From positions 489,762 through 553,761 of the forward strand of contig CANLSR010000002.1 in assembly GCA_947493945.1 (NCBI GenBank): 64,000 nucleotides of DNA. The letters are read 5' to 3'. The notes under the pieces are model-generated. The model searched no databases. It saw only the letters and a program-made list of their open reading frames with translations, and was not told where the DNA came from. The position numbers were made by a program, and so were the translations under genes. Of the stretch, positions 1-7,781 are shown piece by piece (positions within the stretch are counted from its first letter, which is position 1; each line of letters opens with the position of its first letter). This DNA is from an uncultured bacterium (GTDB taxonomy: Bacteria; Bacteroidota; Rhodothermia; Rhodothermales; Rubricoccaceae).

Positions 1-128
1 TTCTCGGGGGGACCCCGCGACCGCCCGTCGGTCTCGGGCTGCGAGCCACACACTCGAGGAGCACCGACCACATCGTTCGAGTCGAGTCTGCCCCGCTCCT
101 GCGGTTGGCGAGCCGGGTAGACTTCCAC

Positions 129-150
129 GGCGGAGGCGGACGCCTCCGCC
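129..150. repeat. Perfect 10-bp inverted repeat (hairpin)
   Basis: GGCGGAGGCG is followed after two bases by its exact reverse complement CGCCTCCGCC. It lies between nothing recognisable on the left and the helicase-derived duplication on the right. It could be a terminator stem, but no T-run follows on either strand. Confidence 0.4.
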
Positions 151-197
151 GGCGGGGTGATGAGGCCGGGCCGGTGGGGTGCTGAGGGGGACGGGCG

Positions 198-343
198 CGG
201 CCCGCCGGGGAGTGTCCCGGGCCGTGGCTCCGCACTCCGTGCCAACCGGAAATCCCGTGGCTCCCTCCGCTTCCCACGTCGCCTCACGGTCGACGGACAA
301 CCCGGTCGAGCAGCTCGACCTCTTCGCCCTCCTCGCGCCGCGC
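198..343 (+). pseudogene. Duplicated N-terminal fragment of the strawberry-notch helicase (copy A)
   Basis: This 146-bp segment aligns without gaps to 4451-4596, the 5' end of the broken strawberry-notch helicase. The shared frame encodes GNPVAPS..HVA and then NPVEQLDLFALLAPR. In the 3' part the nucleotide differences fall at third codon positions (GCC/GCT, CTC/CTG, GCG/GCA, CCG/CCC), so both copies diverged while the peptide was under selection. After LLAPR copy A runs into unrelated sequence with no helicase domain. QLDLF matches the consensus beta-clamp binding pentapeptide (QL[S/D]LF), suggesting a replisome-tethering tag in the parent protein. The fragment itself is probably not functional. 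Confidence 0.55.
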
Positions 344-399
344 CACAGGGCGCGAGCGCGAGGATTAGAGCGACGACGAGCGGGAGCCATCGCATGGCG

Positions 400-807
400 T
401 CAGGCGCTCGGCTCGACGCGCGTCACGAGGCCGACGATCGTCCCGGCAGGATCTTCGACGTAGGCGACGGTCTGGCCCCAGGGCATCTCGCGAGGCGGGG
501 TGATGGGACGGCCGCCCGCCGAGACGGCGCGCTCAAACGCCGCACCGACGTCGGTGGCGTAGAACGCCAGCTCCACGCCACGCAGCCGCCCGTCGTTCGG
601 TTTCGGATAGGCGTCCGGCATCATGAGGGCACCGGCCGCGTGGGAGGCCACGGCGATCCGGCCGTCGGCCCCGAGTTCGGCGAAGCCGTTGTCCGCGTCG
701 TAGAGTCGGGGTTTCAGCCCGACGGCGCGCTGGTAGAACTCGACCACCCGGGCTACGTCGTCGGCGTACAGCACCGTCGTGGCGAGGGGCAGAAGATCGT
801 CGGCCAT
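400..807 (-). CDS. VOC-family (glyoxalase/bleomycin-resistance-like) protein
   Basis: This 135-residue protein has the paired beta-alpha-beta-beta-beta layout of the vicinal oxygen chelate fold. It opens with TVLYADDVARVVEFYQRAVG, reaches ELAFYATDVGAAFERAVSAG in the middle, and ends with PWGQTVAYVEDPAGTIVGLV, where the VEDPAG metal-side motif is typical. Small single-copy VOC proteins of this size are metal-dependent isomerases, dioxygenases or binding/resistance proteins, and the substrate cannot be told from sequence. It is read in the same direction as the halogenase operon and starts about 120 bp downstream of it, so it may be co-transcribed. The start ATG lies beside a TTTGTC...GACAAA repeat. 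Confidence 0.8.
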   Translation of the reverse strand: MADDLLPLATTVLYADDVARVVEFYQRAVGLKPRLYDADNGFAELGADGRIAVASHAAGALMMPDAYPKPNDGRLRGVELAFYATDVGAAFERAVSAGGRPITPPREMPWGQTVAYVEDPAGTIVGLVTRVEPSA

Positions 808-809
808 TG

Positions 810-833
810 TTTGTCAGGTGTTGCAGAGACAAA
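810..833. promoter_or_regulatory. TTTGTC-N12-GACAAA inverted repeat upstream of VOC gene
   Basis: TTTGTC at 810-815 is mirrored by GACAAA at 828-833, starting two bases upstream of the leftward VOC gene's ATG. The position suits an operator, but the arms are short and no second copy was seen. Confidence 0.25.
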
Positions 834-927
834 GGGTTGCGTGCGTGATGAGCACGCACGCCGAAGGGTACTCCGCAAGGAAGGCCTCCCGGCGGAGAGG
901 ACGTCCGGTGCCGTCGATGGATCTAGC

Positions 928-2595
928 TCACGAGGGGTGCGCGTACATCATCTTGTCACGGGCGAACGCCGCCGCCATTCGCCCGAGAGAGAGGTCGCCG
1001 AAGATGGCACGGCGGAAGGCGCCGCGCCCGAGAACCCCGCCGGGCCGGGTGACCTCGGCCAAGCGCAGCTTCTGCCGGCTCAGGTGCGTCCGGCCCCGGA
1101 GCACGGCGCGGAACTCGGACGGCATCCACTCGACGGCTTCGAGCGCGCGGTGCAGGACGGCGGCCGTCTCCTCGACGGCTCGGGTGTTGGACGTGTCAGT
1201 CGCCAGCACGCGGTCCGTGAGCCGGTCCGAAAGCGTCCGGAAGCCCTCGAACCCACCCCCGACGAGTCCGAGGTGGGCGAGGCCCGCCGTGTAGGCGTCA
1301 CGGTCCTGGCCGGTCTGGAATCGGAGCGAGAGCAGACGCGAGAACTCGGCGTAGGCGCCCAGGAGCCACAGCACGGAGACCGGCTTCCACAGACGCGCAT
1401 CGGCCCACGACGCCATGGCCGCGGACACGATTCGGTCGTTGGCGTCGAGGAACCGCGCCTGGGCGGCTGACAGTGTCTGAAGCGCCGACGCGGGCACGAT
1501 CCCGAGCGACCCGTCGGGCTGACGAGCGGAGAGGAGCGCGTGGGCGATCAGGGCGACGCCGTGGAGCGAGGCGTAGAGCCCCTTCGAGAACAGAGGGTCG
1601 ACGAACCCGGCCGCCAGCCCGACGAGAGCCCACCGGTCTCCGACCGTCTGCGTGGGACGGTGCTGGATCCGGCCCGTCCGCGTCCAGGGGCGGACGGGCC
1701 GCGCGCGCGCGAACACGTCGTGGAGCGCCGGAAAGCCGGAGACGAAGTCCTCGAACTCGGCCTCTGGCGAGAGATCGAGACGGTCCGGCCACGCCCGCGG
1801 GTCGAGGACGAGACCGACGCTCGTCAGCGGGTTCGTGGACCGACGGTGGTTGCCAAACGGGATCCGCCAGAGCCAGCCTCCGGGGAACACGTCATGGATC
1901 GTCCCCTCCTCCATCCGGAAGGGCAACCGGTGCGCTGTACGCCCGGCTGCTCGCACGTCCACCATGTGCGTGAAGAAGCCCCGGCTGTGCGTCCGCAATC
2001 TCGGATCGTTCGGCGCCAGCCCGAGCTGGCGGACCAGCACGGAGCGTGGGCCGGTTGCGTCGGCGACGAAGCGCGCGCGCACCTCGCCCGCAGCGGTATC
2101 GATCCGCACGCCATCCGCGTTGAGGCGGACGCACTCGACGCGCGTCCCCTGGCGGACGTCCGCTCCGTAGCGGACGGCGGCGTGAACGAGCGCTGCGTCA
2201 GCGTCCTGACGGAACAGGTGGAGCTCGTGGCCGTGCGGCTCGCGAGGGATGACCGCCTGCAACGTCTGGAGCGGATCGGCTGGGTCATGGTGCCCGTCGG
2301 CGCCGTGTCGTAGGAACCCGAAGTGGCGCTTGACCCCGTGGCTCGTCCCAGCCCGGCGGAGGTAGGGCTCGGCCGAGAAGTACGCCAGCTCGGCCACGTC
2401 GTACAGCGCGGCGAGGGCTCGGAGCGTCTCCGAGGTCTCCAAGATCATCGACTCGCCGATCGCGAACTGTGGGTGCATGCCGGCCTCGAGGACGACTACC
2501 GACAGCCCCTGGCGGGCCAGGATGGCCGCGAGCGCCGAGCCGGCGAACCCGGAGCCGAGAACGGCGACGTCGAAAGAGTAGGGAGACACGAGCAT
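928..2595 (-). CDS. FAD-dependent halogenase-like oxidoreductase
   Basis: The 555-residue flavoprotein starts with a Rossmann GSGFAGS (residues 14-20), which binds FAD. It has GES at 47-49, a GVKR motif with Lys89 placed like the active-site lysine of flavin-dependent halogenases, and GGWLWRIP (239-246), matching the WxWxIP signature of that family. A second FAD region has GLAAGFVDPLFSKGL. Such enzymes use FADH2 and O2 to form HOCl, which a lysine relays to the substrate. Related family members are epoxidases or hydroxylases, so halogenation is plausible but unproven. It is the last gene of a leftward operon with DOMON, RidA and MarR genes. A perfect MarR-type palindrome sits immediately before its start. 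No partner flavin reductase lies adjacent, though reductases occur at 46.5 and 51.5 kb. Confidence 0.72.
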   Translation of the reverse strand: MLVSPYSFDVAVLGSGFAGSALAAILARQGLSVVVLEAGMHPQFAIGESMILETSETLRALAALYDVAELAYFSAEPYLRRAGTSHGVKRHFGFLRHGADGHHDPADPLQTLQAVIPREPHGHELHLFRQDADAALVHAAVRYGADVRQGTRVECVRLNADGVRIDTAAGEVRARFVADATGPRSVLVRQLGLAPNDPRLRTHSRGFFTHMVDVRAAGRTAHRLPFRMEEGTIHDVFPGGWLWRIPFGNHRRSTNPLTSVGLVLDPRAWPDRLDLSPEAEFEDFVSGFPALHDVFARARPVRPWTRTGRIQHRPTQTVGDRWALVGLAAGFVDPLFSKGLYASLHGVALIAHALLSARQPDGSLGIVPASALQTLSAAQARFLDANDRIVSAAMASWADARLWKPVSVLWLLGAYAEFSRLLSLRFQTGQDRDAYTAGLAHLGLVGGGFEGFRTLSDRLTDRVLATDTSNTRAVEETAAVLHRALEAVEWMPSEFRAVLRGRTHLSRQKLRLAEVTRPGGVLGRGAFRRAIFGDLSLGRMAAAFARDKMMYAHPS

Positions 2596-2598
2596 AAA

Positions 2599-2614
2599 TG
2601 TTGCCTAGGCAACA
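2599..2614. promoter_or_regulatory. MarR-type operator, copy 1
   Basis: TGTTGCCTAGGCAACA is a perfect 16-bp palindrome located between the marR stop and the halogenase start codon, 3 bp from the latter. TTGCC...GGCAA dyads are typical MarR-family boxes. A near-copy lies at 4141-4156 before the first gene of the operon. Confidence 0.7.
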
Positions 2615-2638
2615 GTATACAGCGTGCGTCTCCTCCCG

Positions 2639-3115
2639 TCAATCCTGCGCCCTGGCGCCGCTCACCGCCCCGGTGAGGACGTCGAGGACTTCGGAGAACG
2701 TGCCGAGCGCGTCGGCCGTCACCCCAGCGAACAGCTTGCCCCGCTCCTCGACGACGGTCCCGAGCAGCGTGTCGACCTGCGCCCGGCCCGCCGCCGTGAG
2801 CGAGAGCAGCGACCGCCGGCCGTCGTCGGGGTCCGGCGCGCGCGCGATAAGCCCGGCTTCGACGAGCCCGGCGACCTGGCGGGAGACGTTCGGCCGGTCG
2901 TCGAGGACGGGGTCGGTGAGGTCCGACTGACTCCGGCCGTCGCGTTCGGACAGGCGGAACAGCAAGAACCACTGCTCGGGCGACACGCCGGGCGCAGCGT
3001 CGGCGAGCACACGGGTGAGATGGACCCGGAGCAGCCGCGCGAGACGGTGGACGCGGTACGCGAGGGCAACGTCGAGCGACGAGACATCGGCGATGGGGTC
3101 GGTGGAGTCAGGCAT
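2639..3115 (-). CDS. MarR-family transcriptional regulator
   Basis: The 158-residue protein starts at MPDSTD. It shows the MarR winged helix-turn-helix: LARLLRVHLTRVLADAAPGV, then VSPEQWFLLFRL (helix 2), the recognition helix in PNVSRQVAGLVEAGLIARA, and the wing DPDDGRRSLLSLTAAGRAQ. MarR dimers usually repress neighbouring genes and are released by phenolics, oxidants or other small ligands. The two palindromes at 2599-2614 and 4141-4156 bracket this operon and are the obvious targets. The gene sits 43 bp after ridA and 43 bp before the halogenase gene. An upstream in-frame ATG at 3199 would add 28 residues that overlap ridA, so the shorter start is preferred. Confidence 0.88.
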   Translation of the reverse strand: MPDSTDPIADVSSLDVALAYRVHRLARLLRVHLTRVLADAAPGVSPEQWFLLFRLSERDGRSQSDLTDPVLDDRPNVSRQVAGLVEAGLIARAPDPDDGRRSLLSLTAAGRAQVDTLLGTVVEERGKLFAGVTADALGTFSEVLDVLTGAVSGARAQD

Positions 3116-3158
3116 CAGGAGTGGAGAGCGGAATCGGTCAAGATCGGGAGCGGCAGTG

Positions 3159-3593
3159 TCATCCCGGAAACGCGGCATCAGGCACGACGGCCCAGACATC
3201 GGCTTCGATCCGCAGGCCTGGGCGGGCCAGCGCCTGGACGCCCACGAGCGTGTTGGCGGGCATTCGGTCCGCCGGGAACGCAGACCTCAGCGCGCCCACG
3301 AGGGTCGGCAGGTCACGCGCGTCGTAGTCGACGACGTAGAGCGTGAGTTTGATCACGGAGGCCAGAGACCCGCCGACCGCTGCCAGGGCTAGTCCGAGGT
3401 TCTGAAACATCCGGTCGGTCTGGGCGACCAGGTCGAGCCCACCGACTACTACACCGTGCTCGTCGAGGGCCACCTGCCCCGAGCACGCGACGAGTCCACC
3501 GACCACCACCACCTGGCTGAGGTGCGGGAGCCGAGCCAGACCCGCCGGGTGGACATGCCGGGGGCGGGGCCGGACAGGCAGCAGGTCATCCAT
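3159..3593 (-). CDS. RidA/YjgF family protein (enamine/imine deaminase-like)
   Basis: The 144-residue protein carries the RidA core. It has SQVVVVGGLVACSGQVALDEHG, the segment QTDRMFQNLGLALAAVGGSLASVIKLTLYVVDY, and the C-terminal IEADVWAVVPDAAFPG, where the family usually has an (I/V)E(I/V) motif. Canonical RidA hydrolyses reactive enamines and imines; relatives act in catabolic or biosynthetic gene clusters. The usual catalytic arginine before (I/V)E is present in context GLRIEAD. Its ATG overlaps the stop of the DOMON gene (TAATG), so translation is likely coupled. The pairing with a flavin enzyme suggests it clears an imine product, which is inference. Confidence 0.82.
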   Translation of the reverse strand: MDDLLPVRPRPRHVHPAGLARLPHLSQVVVVGGLVACSGQVALDEHGVVVGGLDLVAQTDRMFQNLGLALAAVGGSLASVIKLTLYVVDYDARDLPTLVGALRSAFPADRMPANTLVGVQALARPGLRIEADVWAVVPDAAFPG

Positions 3594-4126
3594 TACAAGC
3601 GAACCACGAGGTGGCGGCGTACGCGGGAGTGATGGTCGAAGTCGTCGGCGACGCTGTACCCCAGGAGCAGGTGGACCGTCGTGCCCTCGCGCAGATCGTG
3701 CGACCATGCGTCGCTCGTTGCAGCGGGCAGAGCGAAGGCGATCTCCGTCGTCCCGTCTCGCTCCGTCCCGCTCACCTCGCTCAGCGCCGACGCCCCACCG
3801 ACCGCCTCGACGGGGCGGTGGTCACCCGGGGCCACAATGGTTCGGTCGGACACCACGGCTTCGCCGTCCACGACGGCGCCCATCACGAGATGGGTCCCGG
3901 AGAGCCCGTCGGCTTCGTTGAAGCCGACGCCCACCCAGCCGGTCGTCGGCGCCTGGACGCGGCATCGGAGCGCGTCGCCTTCATGCGTCCAGGTGAGCGT
4001 GATGCCTCCCGCAGAGGCTGTTCCAGAGGACAGGGGCGAAGGGCTAGGAGGGGCGCACATCGACAGAAGCAGGCTGACCAGGAGGGAGGCCATGCCCGCG
4101 GCCATGGGGAAGCCAGTGAAAGACAT
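3593..4126 (-). CDS. DOMON-domain lipoprotein
   Basis: The 177-residue protein starts at MSFTGFP, with a hydrophobic segment ending in the lipobox-like LLSMC, so it is predicted to be lipid-anchored outside the inner membrane. The mature part reads like a DOMON domain: ITLTWTHEGDALRCRVQAPTTGWVGVGFN, then the middle strand segment AVVDGEAVVSDRTIVAPGDH, and ends with DFDHHSRVRRHLVVRL. DOMON domains bind haem or sugars and often carry electrons outside the cell. It is the first gene of the operon with ridA, marR and the halogenase gene, and has a MarR-type box upstream at 4141-4156. A longer in-frame extension exists but runs into an AraC remnant. Confidence 0.72.
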   Translation of the reverse strand: MSFTGFPMAAGMASLLVSLLLSMCAPPSPSPLSSGTASAGGITLTWTHEGDALRCRVQAPTTGWVGVGFNEADGLSGTHLVMGAVVDGEAVVSDRTIVAPGDHRPVEAVGGASALSEVSGTERDGTTEIAFALPAATSDAWSHDLREGTTVHLLLGYSVADDFDHHSRVRRHLVVRL

Positions 4127-4140
4127 GGACGATCTTAAAA

Positions 4141-4156
4141 TGTTGCCGAGGCACCA
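4141..4156. promoter_or_regulatory. MarR-type operator, copy 2
   Basis: TGTTGCCGAGGCACCA differs from the perfect palindrome at 2599-2614 at two positions. It lies 15 bp upstream of the DOMON gene start, where it would overlap the operon promoter. Both copies are preceded on the + strand by an A-rich stretch (TAAA/AAAA). Confidence 0.65.
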
Positions 4157-4228
4157 ATATAGATCAGCACCATCCCATACGCGCCGACCTGCCGTTCGCT
4201 CAGCTCGTCCTCTGCCCCCACCCGGCAC

Positions 4229-4342
4229 CGGTACGCTCAGGGCGGTACTCGGCGTCCGCGAGGCGTACGCCCGGAAGGTCGCCGTGAAGTGACTGTGTGT
4301 CGATAACCCGGCGTCGAGGGCCATGCCAGCGAGGCCGTGCTC
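4229..4342 (-). pseudogene. Remnant of an AraC-family regulator (second HTH)
   Basis: About 38 codons read GLAGMALDAGLSTHSHFTA and continue with TFRAYASRTPSTAL. This is the second helix-turn-helix and the closing motif of an AraC/XylS protein (family form: ALDAGFSxxSHFTRxFRRxFGxTPxAYR). No N-terminal domain or first helix-turn-helix is found in frame to the right. It lies directly upstream of the DOMON gene, so it may once have been an adjacent regulator. Confidence 0.55.
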
Positions 4343-4450
4343 ACCATTCCGGCACAGCAGTGAAGGTACCAACCCCTCATCGATTCCTGAGAGCGGGCCC
4401 GTCCGAGTGGACCGTTAGGTGAGCGGAGTGGGGAGAAGGGAACTGGGCTC

Positions 4451-4596
4451 CGGCCCGCCGGGGAGCGTCCCGGGCCGTGGCTCCGCACGTCCAGCCAGCC
4501 GGAAATCCCGTGGCTCCTTCCGTTCCACACGTCGCCACGAGCGCGACCAGCAACCCGGTCGAACAACTCGACCTCTTCGCTCTGCTCGCACCCCGC
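4451..4596 (+). repeat. Direct duplication, copy B (partner at 198-343)
   Basis: This 146-bp segment has the same length as 198-343 and long exact blocks, such as CGGCCCGCCGGGGAG and GGAAATCCCGTGGCTCC. Copy B is in frame with the helicase pseudogene that follows, so it is the parental copy. Confidence 0.7.
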
Positions 4597-6600
4597 ATCG
4601 CCTGCCTGGGCGTTCCGGCACTGCGCCAGAGGCCTCATGGGTCCCCCCGCCAATCCGCGCCCACGTGGCCCTTCTCGGGCGCGAAGCCTCTGGCGGTCGA
4701 GACCGCCGAGGCCATCACTCAGACGGGCGCGCTCACAGCGTCCGTGTTCGACGCCTACTGCCCGAGCATCCGAGTCCCTGGGGCCTGCCCGCACCCAACG
4801 CGCTTGGTCGAGTCGGCGGCTATGGCTGCCGCCAGCGCACCGCCGTGCAACTACCGCCCAACACTCCCAGGGCGACTCGTGACCCGGGGCGTCCTGTCCG
4901 ACGCCCAACTCGAGACCGTCTGCCGGGCGGGTGCGGCTCACGCCGAGCATCTGCCCGGCGAGGGCGGGGAGTCCGGCCCAAGGCAGGGGTTCTTCGTCGG
5001 TGACGGGACAGGGGTGGCAAGGGGCGCACCCAGCCACTTCACGCCCGAGTCCTCACACCAACGGGGTGGACGCTCATGGGCGAGGTCCAGGTCGGCGGCC
5101 TCGTCGTCTCTGACGACGGCCGCCCCACGCGCGTCACCGGCGTCTTTCCCCAGGGCGAGATGGCCGTCCACCGCGTCACGTTCTCGGACGGCTCGGCGAC
5201 GGAGTGCACGGACGACCACCTGTGGCTCACCCAGACGAAGCGCCAGCGGTACTACCAGAAGAAGGGGTGGGGCGTGGACCACCCCAAGCCCGATGTCCGG
5301 ACGCTCCGCGAGATCAGCGAGTCGCTCCACCTCTGCCACTCGGTCCCGCTCGTGGCCCCGGTTGAGTTCGAGGCCCGCGAGGTCCCGCTCGACCCGTACC
5401 TCCTGGGCGTCATGATCGGGGACGGGAACATCCGCAAGAGCAGCGTCCAACTCACGCTCGGCGAGGCCGAGATGGTCGAGCGGACCCGGGCAGCACTTCC
5501 CGAGGGCGCGAGGCTCCGGAAGGTCCCGTCGCGGGAGTACCACTACGATGTCACGGCTGGGACCCGGACGACGCGGGGGCTCCCCAAGAACCGGAATCCG
5601 GTCGTGAACGGCGTCCGTGCGCTCGGGCTCTGCGGGAAGCGGGCGTGGGAGAAGTGGGTCCCCGAGGACTACCTCTTCAACACGGTCGACGTCCGGCTCG
5701 CTGTGCTCCGAGGGCTCATGGACTCCGACGGATACGCGGACAAGCGGGGAGTGACTGTCCACTACACCACCTCTGAGCGGCTGGCCGACGACGTGGCCTT
5801 CCTCGTGCAGTCGCTTGGAGGAGTGGCCCGGAAGCGGCTCAAGAAGACGCCCAAGCGGGACTGCTACGCGACGACGATCACGCTCACCCACCGGCTGGCC
5901 CCGTTCCGTCTCCGCCGGAAGGCCAAGCGGTGCGGCCCGCGCGAGAAGTACCCGGCCCGGCGCTACGTCCAGTCGGTCGAGTACGTGGGCGAGAGGGAGT
6001 GTCAGTGCATCGCAGTCGAGGCGGAGTGCCGTCTCTACGTCACGGACGACTTCATCGTGACCCACAACACCTCAGCAGCCATCCTGCTCGACAACGTGCT
6101 CCAGGGCCGCCGCCGCGCCCTCTGGGTGTCCGAGAACCGGAACCTCATGCGCGACGCCGTCCGCGACTGGACCGCCTTGGGCGGACCGGCCGACTTCGTC
6201 TTCGACCTGGGAGCCTGCAAGGGACCCATCCAGCAGACGGATGGTGTCTGCTTCGCGAGCTACGACACCTTGAAGGGCCAGCCCCGCGAACGCGATGGCG
6301 CCCGGACCGGCATCGACCGGCTGGAGCAGGTCGTCGCCTGGCTCTCGGGTGGAGGAGAAGAAGCAGACTTCGAGGGCGTCATCGTTTTCGACGAGTCGCA
6401 CAACGCGAGTTCAGCGCTGGACACGCAAGGCTCACGTGGGGTCAGGAAAGGATCCCAACGGGCACTGGCGGTCGTTGATCTGCAAGACCGGCTCTCCAAC
6501 GCCCGCGTCGTCTACGCAAGCGCCACCGGGGCCACCGAGGTCGCCAACCTCGCCTACGCCGCGCGCTTGGGGCTCTGGGGCCGGGGCACCCCGTTCCCGC
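4477..6600 (+). pseudogene. Strawberry-notch (SNO) family helicase, frameshifted, truncated, with intein
   Basis: The N-terminal part reads NPVEQLDLFALLAPR and later PHPTRLVESAAMAAA, LPGRLVTRGVLSDAQLETV and GFFVGDGTGV, all typical of the strawberry-notch P-loop family. One base is missing near 5015. Restoring a G gives GDGTGVGKG (Walker A) and opens the second frame, which contains an intein (about 5046-6068). The C-extein then reads TSAAILLDNVLQGRRRALWV, has VIVFDESHNAS (Walker B, DESH) and VVYASATGATEVANLAYAAR. It stops matching at GRGTPFP near 6600, where an oppositely oriented Gfo/Idh/MocA fragment begins. The whole helicase C-terminal half is therefore missing. SNO-type proteins are SF2-like ATPases common on phages and plasmids. 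The gene is surely inactive. A GTG at 4477 is a possible start. Confidence 0.75.
5046..6068 (+). other. Intein with LAGLIDADG endonuclease domain, probably splicing-dead
   Basis: Splicing and homing blocks are visible in order. Block A-like LTPTGWTLMGEVQVG is followed by block B TECTDDHLW. The two dodecapeptides are LLGVMIGDGN and LRGLMDSDGY, with KWVPEDYLF between them. At the end come CIAVEAECRLYVTDDFIV and the C-terminal VTHN followed by Thr. The terminal His-Asn and the +1 Thr are intact. At the N-terminus the expected Cys/Ser nucleophile before LTPTGWT is Val, and the host frame is shifted about 30 bp upstream. The normal insertion point would be right after the Walker A lysine (GK|T), a favoured intein site. 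Confidence 0.78.
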
Positions 6601-6602
6601 CG

Positions 6603-7262
6603 GGAGCTGGTCTGGGCCGCGGCGATCACGCGGGCCACGTCGCGTCCTGCGACGGCAGGCACAGGATCATGGCCCTGCCCCCGAATCGCGCGAGCCAGCG
6701 CCGCGTAGTAGGCCGGGTAGTCCCCCGGGAAGGTTTCTATGGTCTCGTGGCGGACCTCGCCATCGTGGACCGTCGCGAGCGAGCCCGAGGACGGGGGGAC
6801 CGCCAGCCCCCAGCGGTCCCCCCCAGGCCGGAGGCCCCGGCGCAGGGCGTCCTCTTGGGGGTCGGAGTCCAACGACAGGTAGGAGCCCCCCGTCCCGTGC
6901 ACCGCGAATCGAGGGCCCGGCCCTGCCACGACGGTCCCCACGTGGAGGACGGCCCGCCGCCGTCCCCACCGGAGCACCAAGTGAACATAGTCGGGGACCT
7001 CCGCCCCGGGGACCTCCGCCCCGGGGACCTCCGCCCCGGGGACCTCCGCCCCGGGGCGCTGCGCGCCGAGGTCGGCCCACACGGTGTCGGGCGGGCCGAA
7101 AAGCACCAGGGCCTGGTCGACCAGGTGCGCGCCCAGGTCATAGAGCACCCCAGCCCCCTCGCCCGGCTGCTCCCGCCAGCGGCCCCGGACGGACGGTCGG
7201 AAGCGGTCGAAGTGGGCTTCGTAGGTGAGCACCTCGCCCAGCGTGCCGTCGATGGGGCGTGG
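6603..7262 (-). pseudogene. C-terminal fragment of a Gfo/Idh/MocA-family oxidoreductase
   Basis: Read leftward, the fragment has RPIDGTLGEVLTYEAHFDRF, GAGVLYDLGAHLVDQALVLF, then GTGGSYLSLDSDPQEDALR, TIETFPGDYPAYYAALARAI and DVARVIAAAQTSS. This is the C-terminal substrate domain of NAD(P)-dependent sugar dehydrogenases of the Gfo/Idh/MocA family. The N-terminal Rossmann domain is absent: the right edge abuts an XRE fragment on the other strand, and the left edge abuts the truncated helicase. It also contains a tandem expansion that encodes PGAEV four times. Confidence 0.72.
6993..7052. repeat. Four tandem 15-bp repeats
   Basis: Unit GGGGACCTCCGCCCC occurs four times in exact head-to-tail order. 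On the minus strand each unit encodes the five residues PGAEV within the Gfo/Idh/MocA fragment. An in-frame 15-bp unit is consistent with slippage, either before or after the gene died. Confidence 0.9.
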
Positions 7263-7371
7263 GCTCCGCCAGCCCGCGCTTGAGACGATGCTCCGGCTCG
7301 GCGCCGAGCTCGGGGTCCCGGCGTCGGAGATGGTGGCGGCCGTCGAGGGAACCTGGGAGCGCGAGCCGTAG
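7258..7371 (+). pseudogene. C-terminal remnant of an XRE-family (HTH) regulator
   Basis: The frame reads RGLRQPALETMLRLGAELG, then VPASEMVAAVEGTWEREP and a TAG stop. RGxRxPxLETLLRLAxALGVPASELV is the usual third-to-fifth helix segment of XRE/Cro-type repressors. The DNA-reading helices are missing, because the left edge joins the Gfo/Idh/MocA fragment. It is not expressed as a working regulator. Confidence 0.5.
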
Positions 7372-7781
7372 CGGCTTCCCGTCCTGCCCAGGCTCACCTC
7401 TTCTGACGGCGATCCGGCAGGAGCTAGTCCGCCTCACGACGACTACGCGCGGGTCAGCTCTGGTCCCCGCTCTCCGGCGGCGGAAGGAGCAGCTCGCAGA
7501 GGTCTCGCCCGAACGCTGCCCCTCCTACCGTACAGTTCCGTTCCAGTGATTGTCAGACCCCTGGTACCGGAAACGCCGCTGTACGTCGTCCCCGGGGTCT
7601 TTGGGGTCCGGTAGTTGGCCTGGACTGCCCGAATCGGTCCGCGCGCTCACAGCTCAGATGGGGGGACTCAGATGGGGGGACGCCCCCCTCCCGCGAGTGC
7701 AACGTGCGACTCGGCGTCTGGAACAGGCGGAATGGACGGGGTCGGGGGGTGAGCATCGTCTTGTTCCAGCGAGCTGTAGGC
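7372..7781. other. Intergenic stretch without recognisable gene
   Basis: No frame here resembles a known family. It contains GATTGTCAGACCCC (7549-7562), one of several TTGTCAGA-like motifs found in the non-coding stretches of this window, and a duplicated CAGATGGGGGGA near 7655-7680. Confidence 0.4.

Noticed and set aside
157..1470. 437-codon frame on the + strand
   Set aside because: It is antisense to the VOC and halogenase genes and has the Arg/Gly/Pro-rich composition typical of frames opposite high-GC genes.
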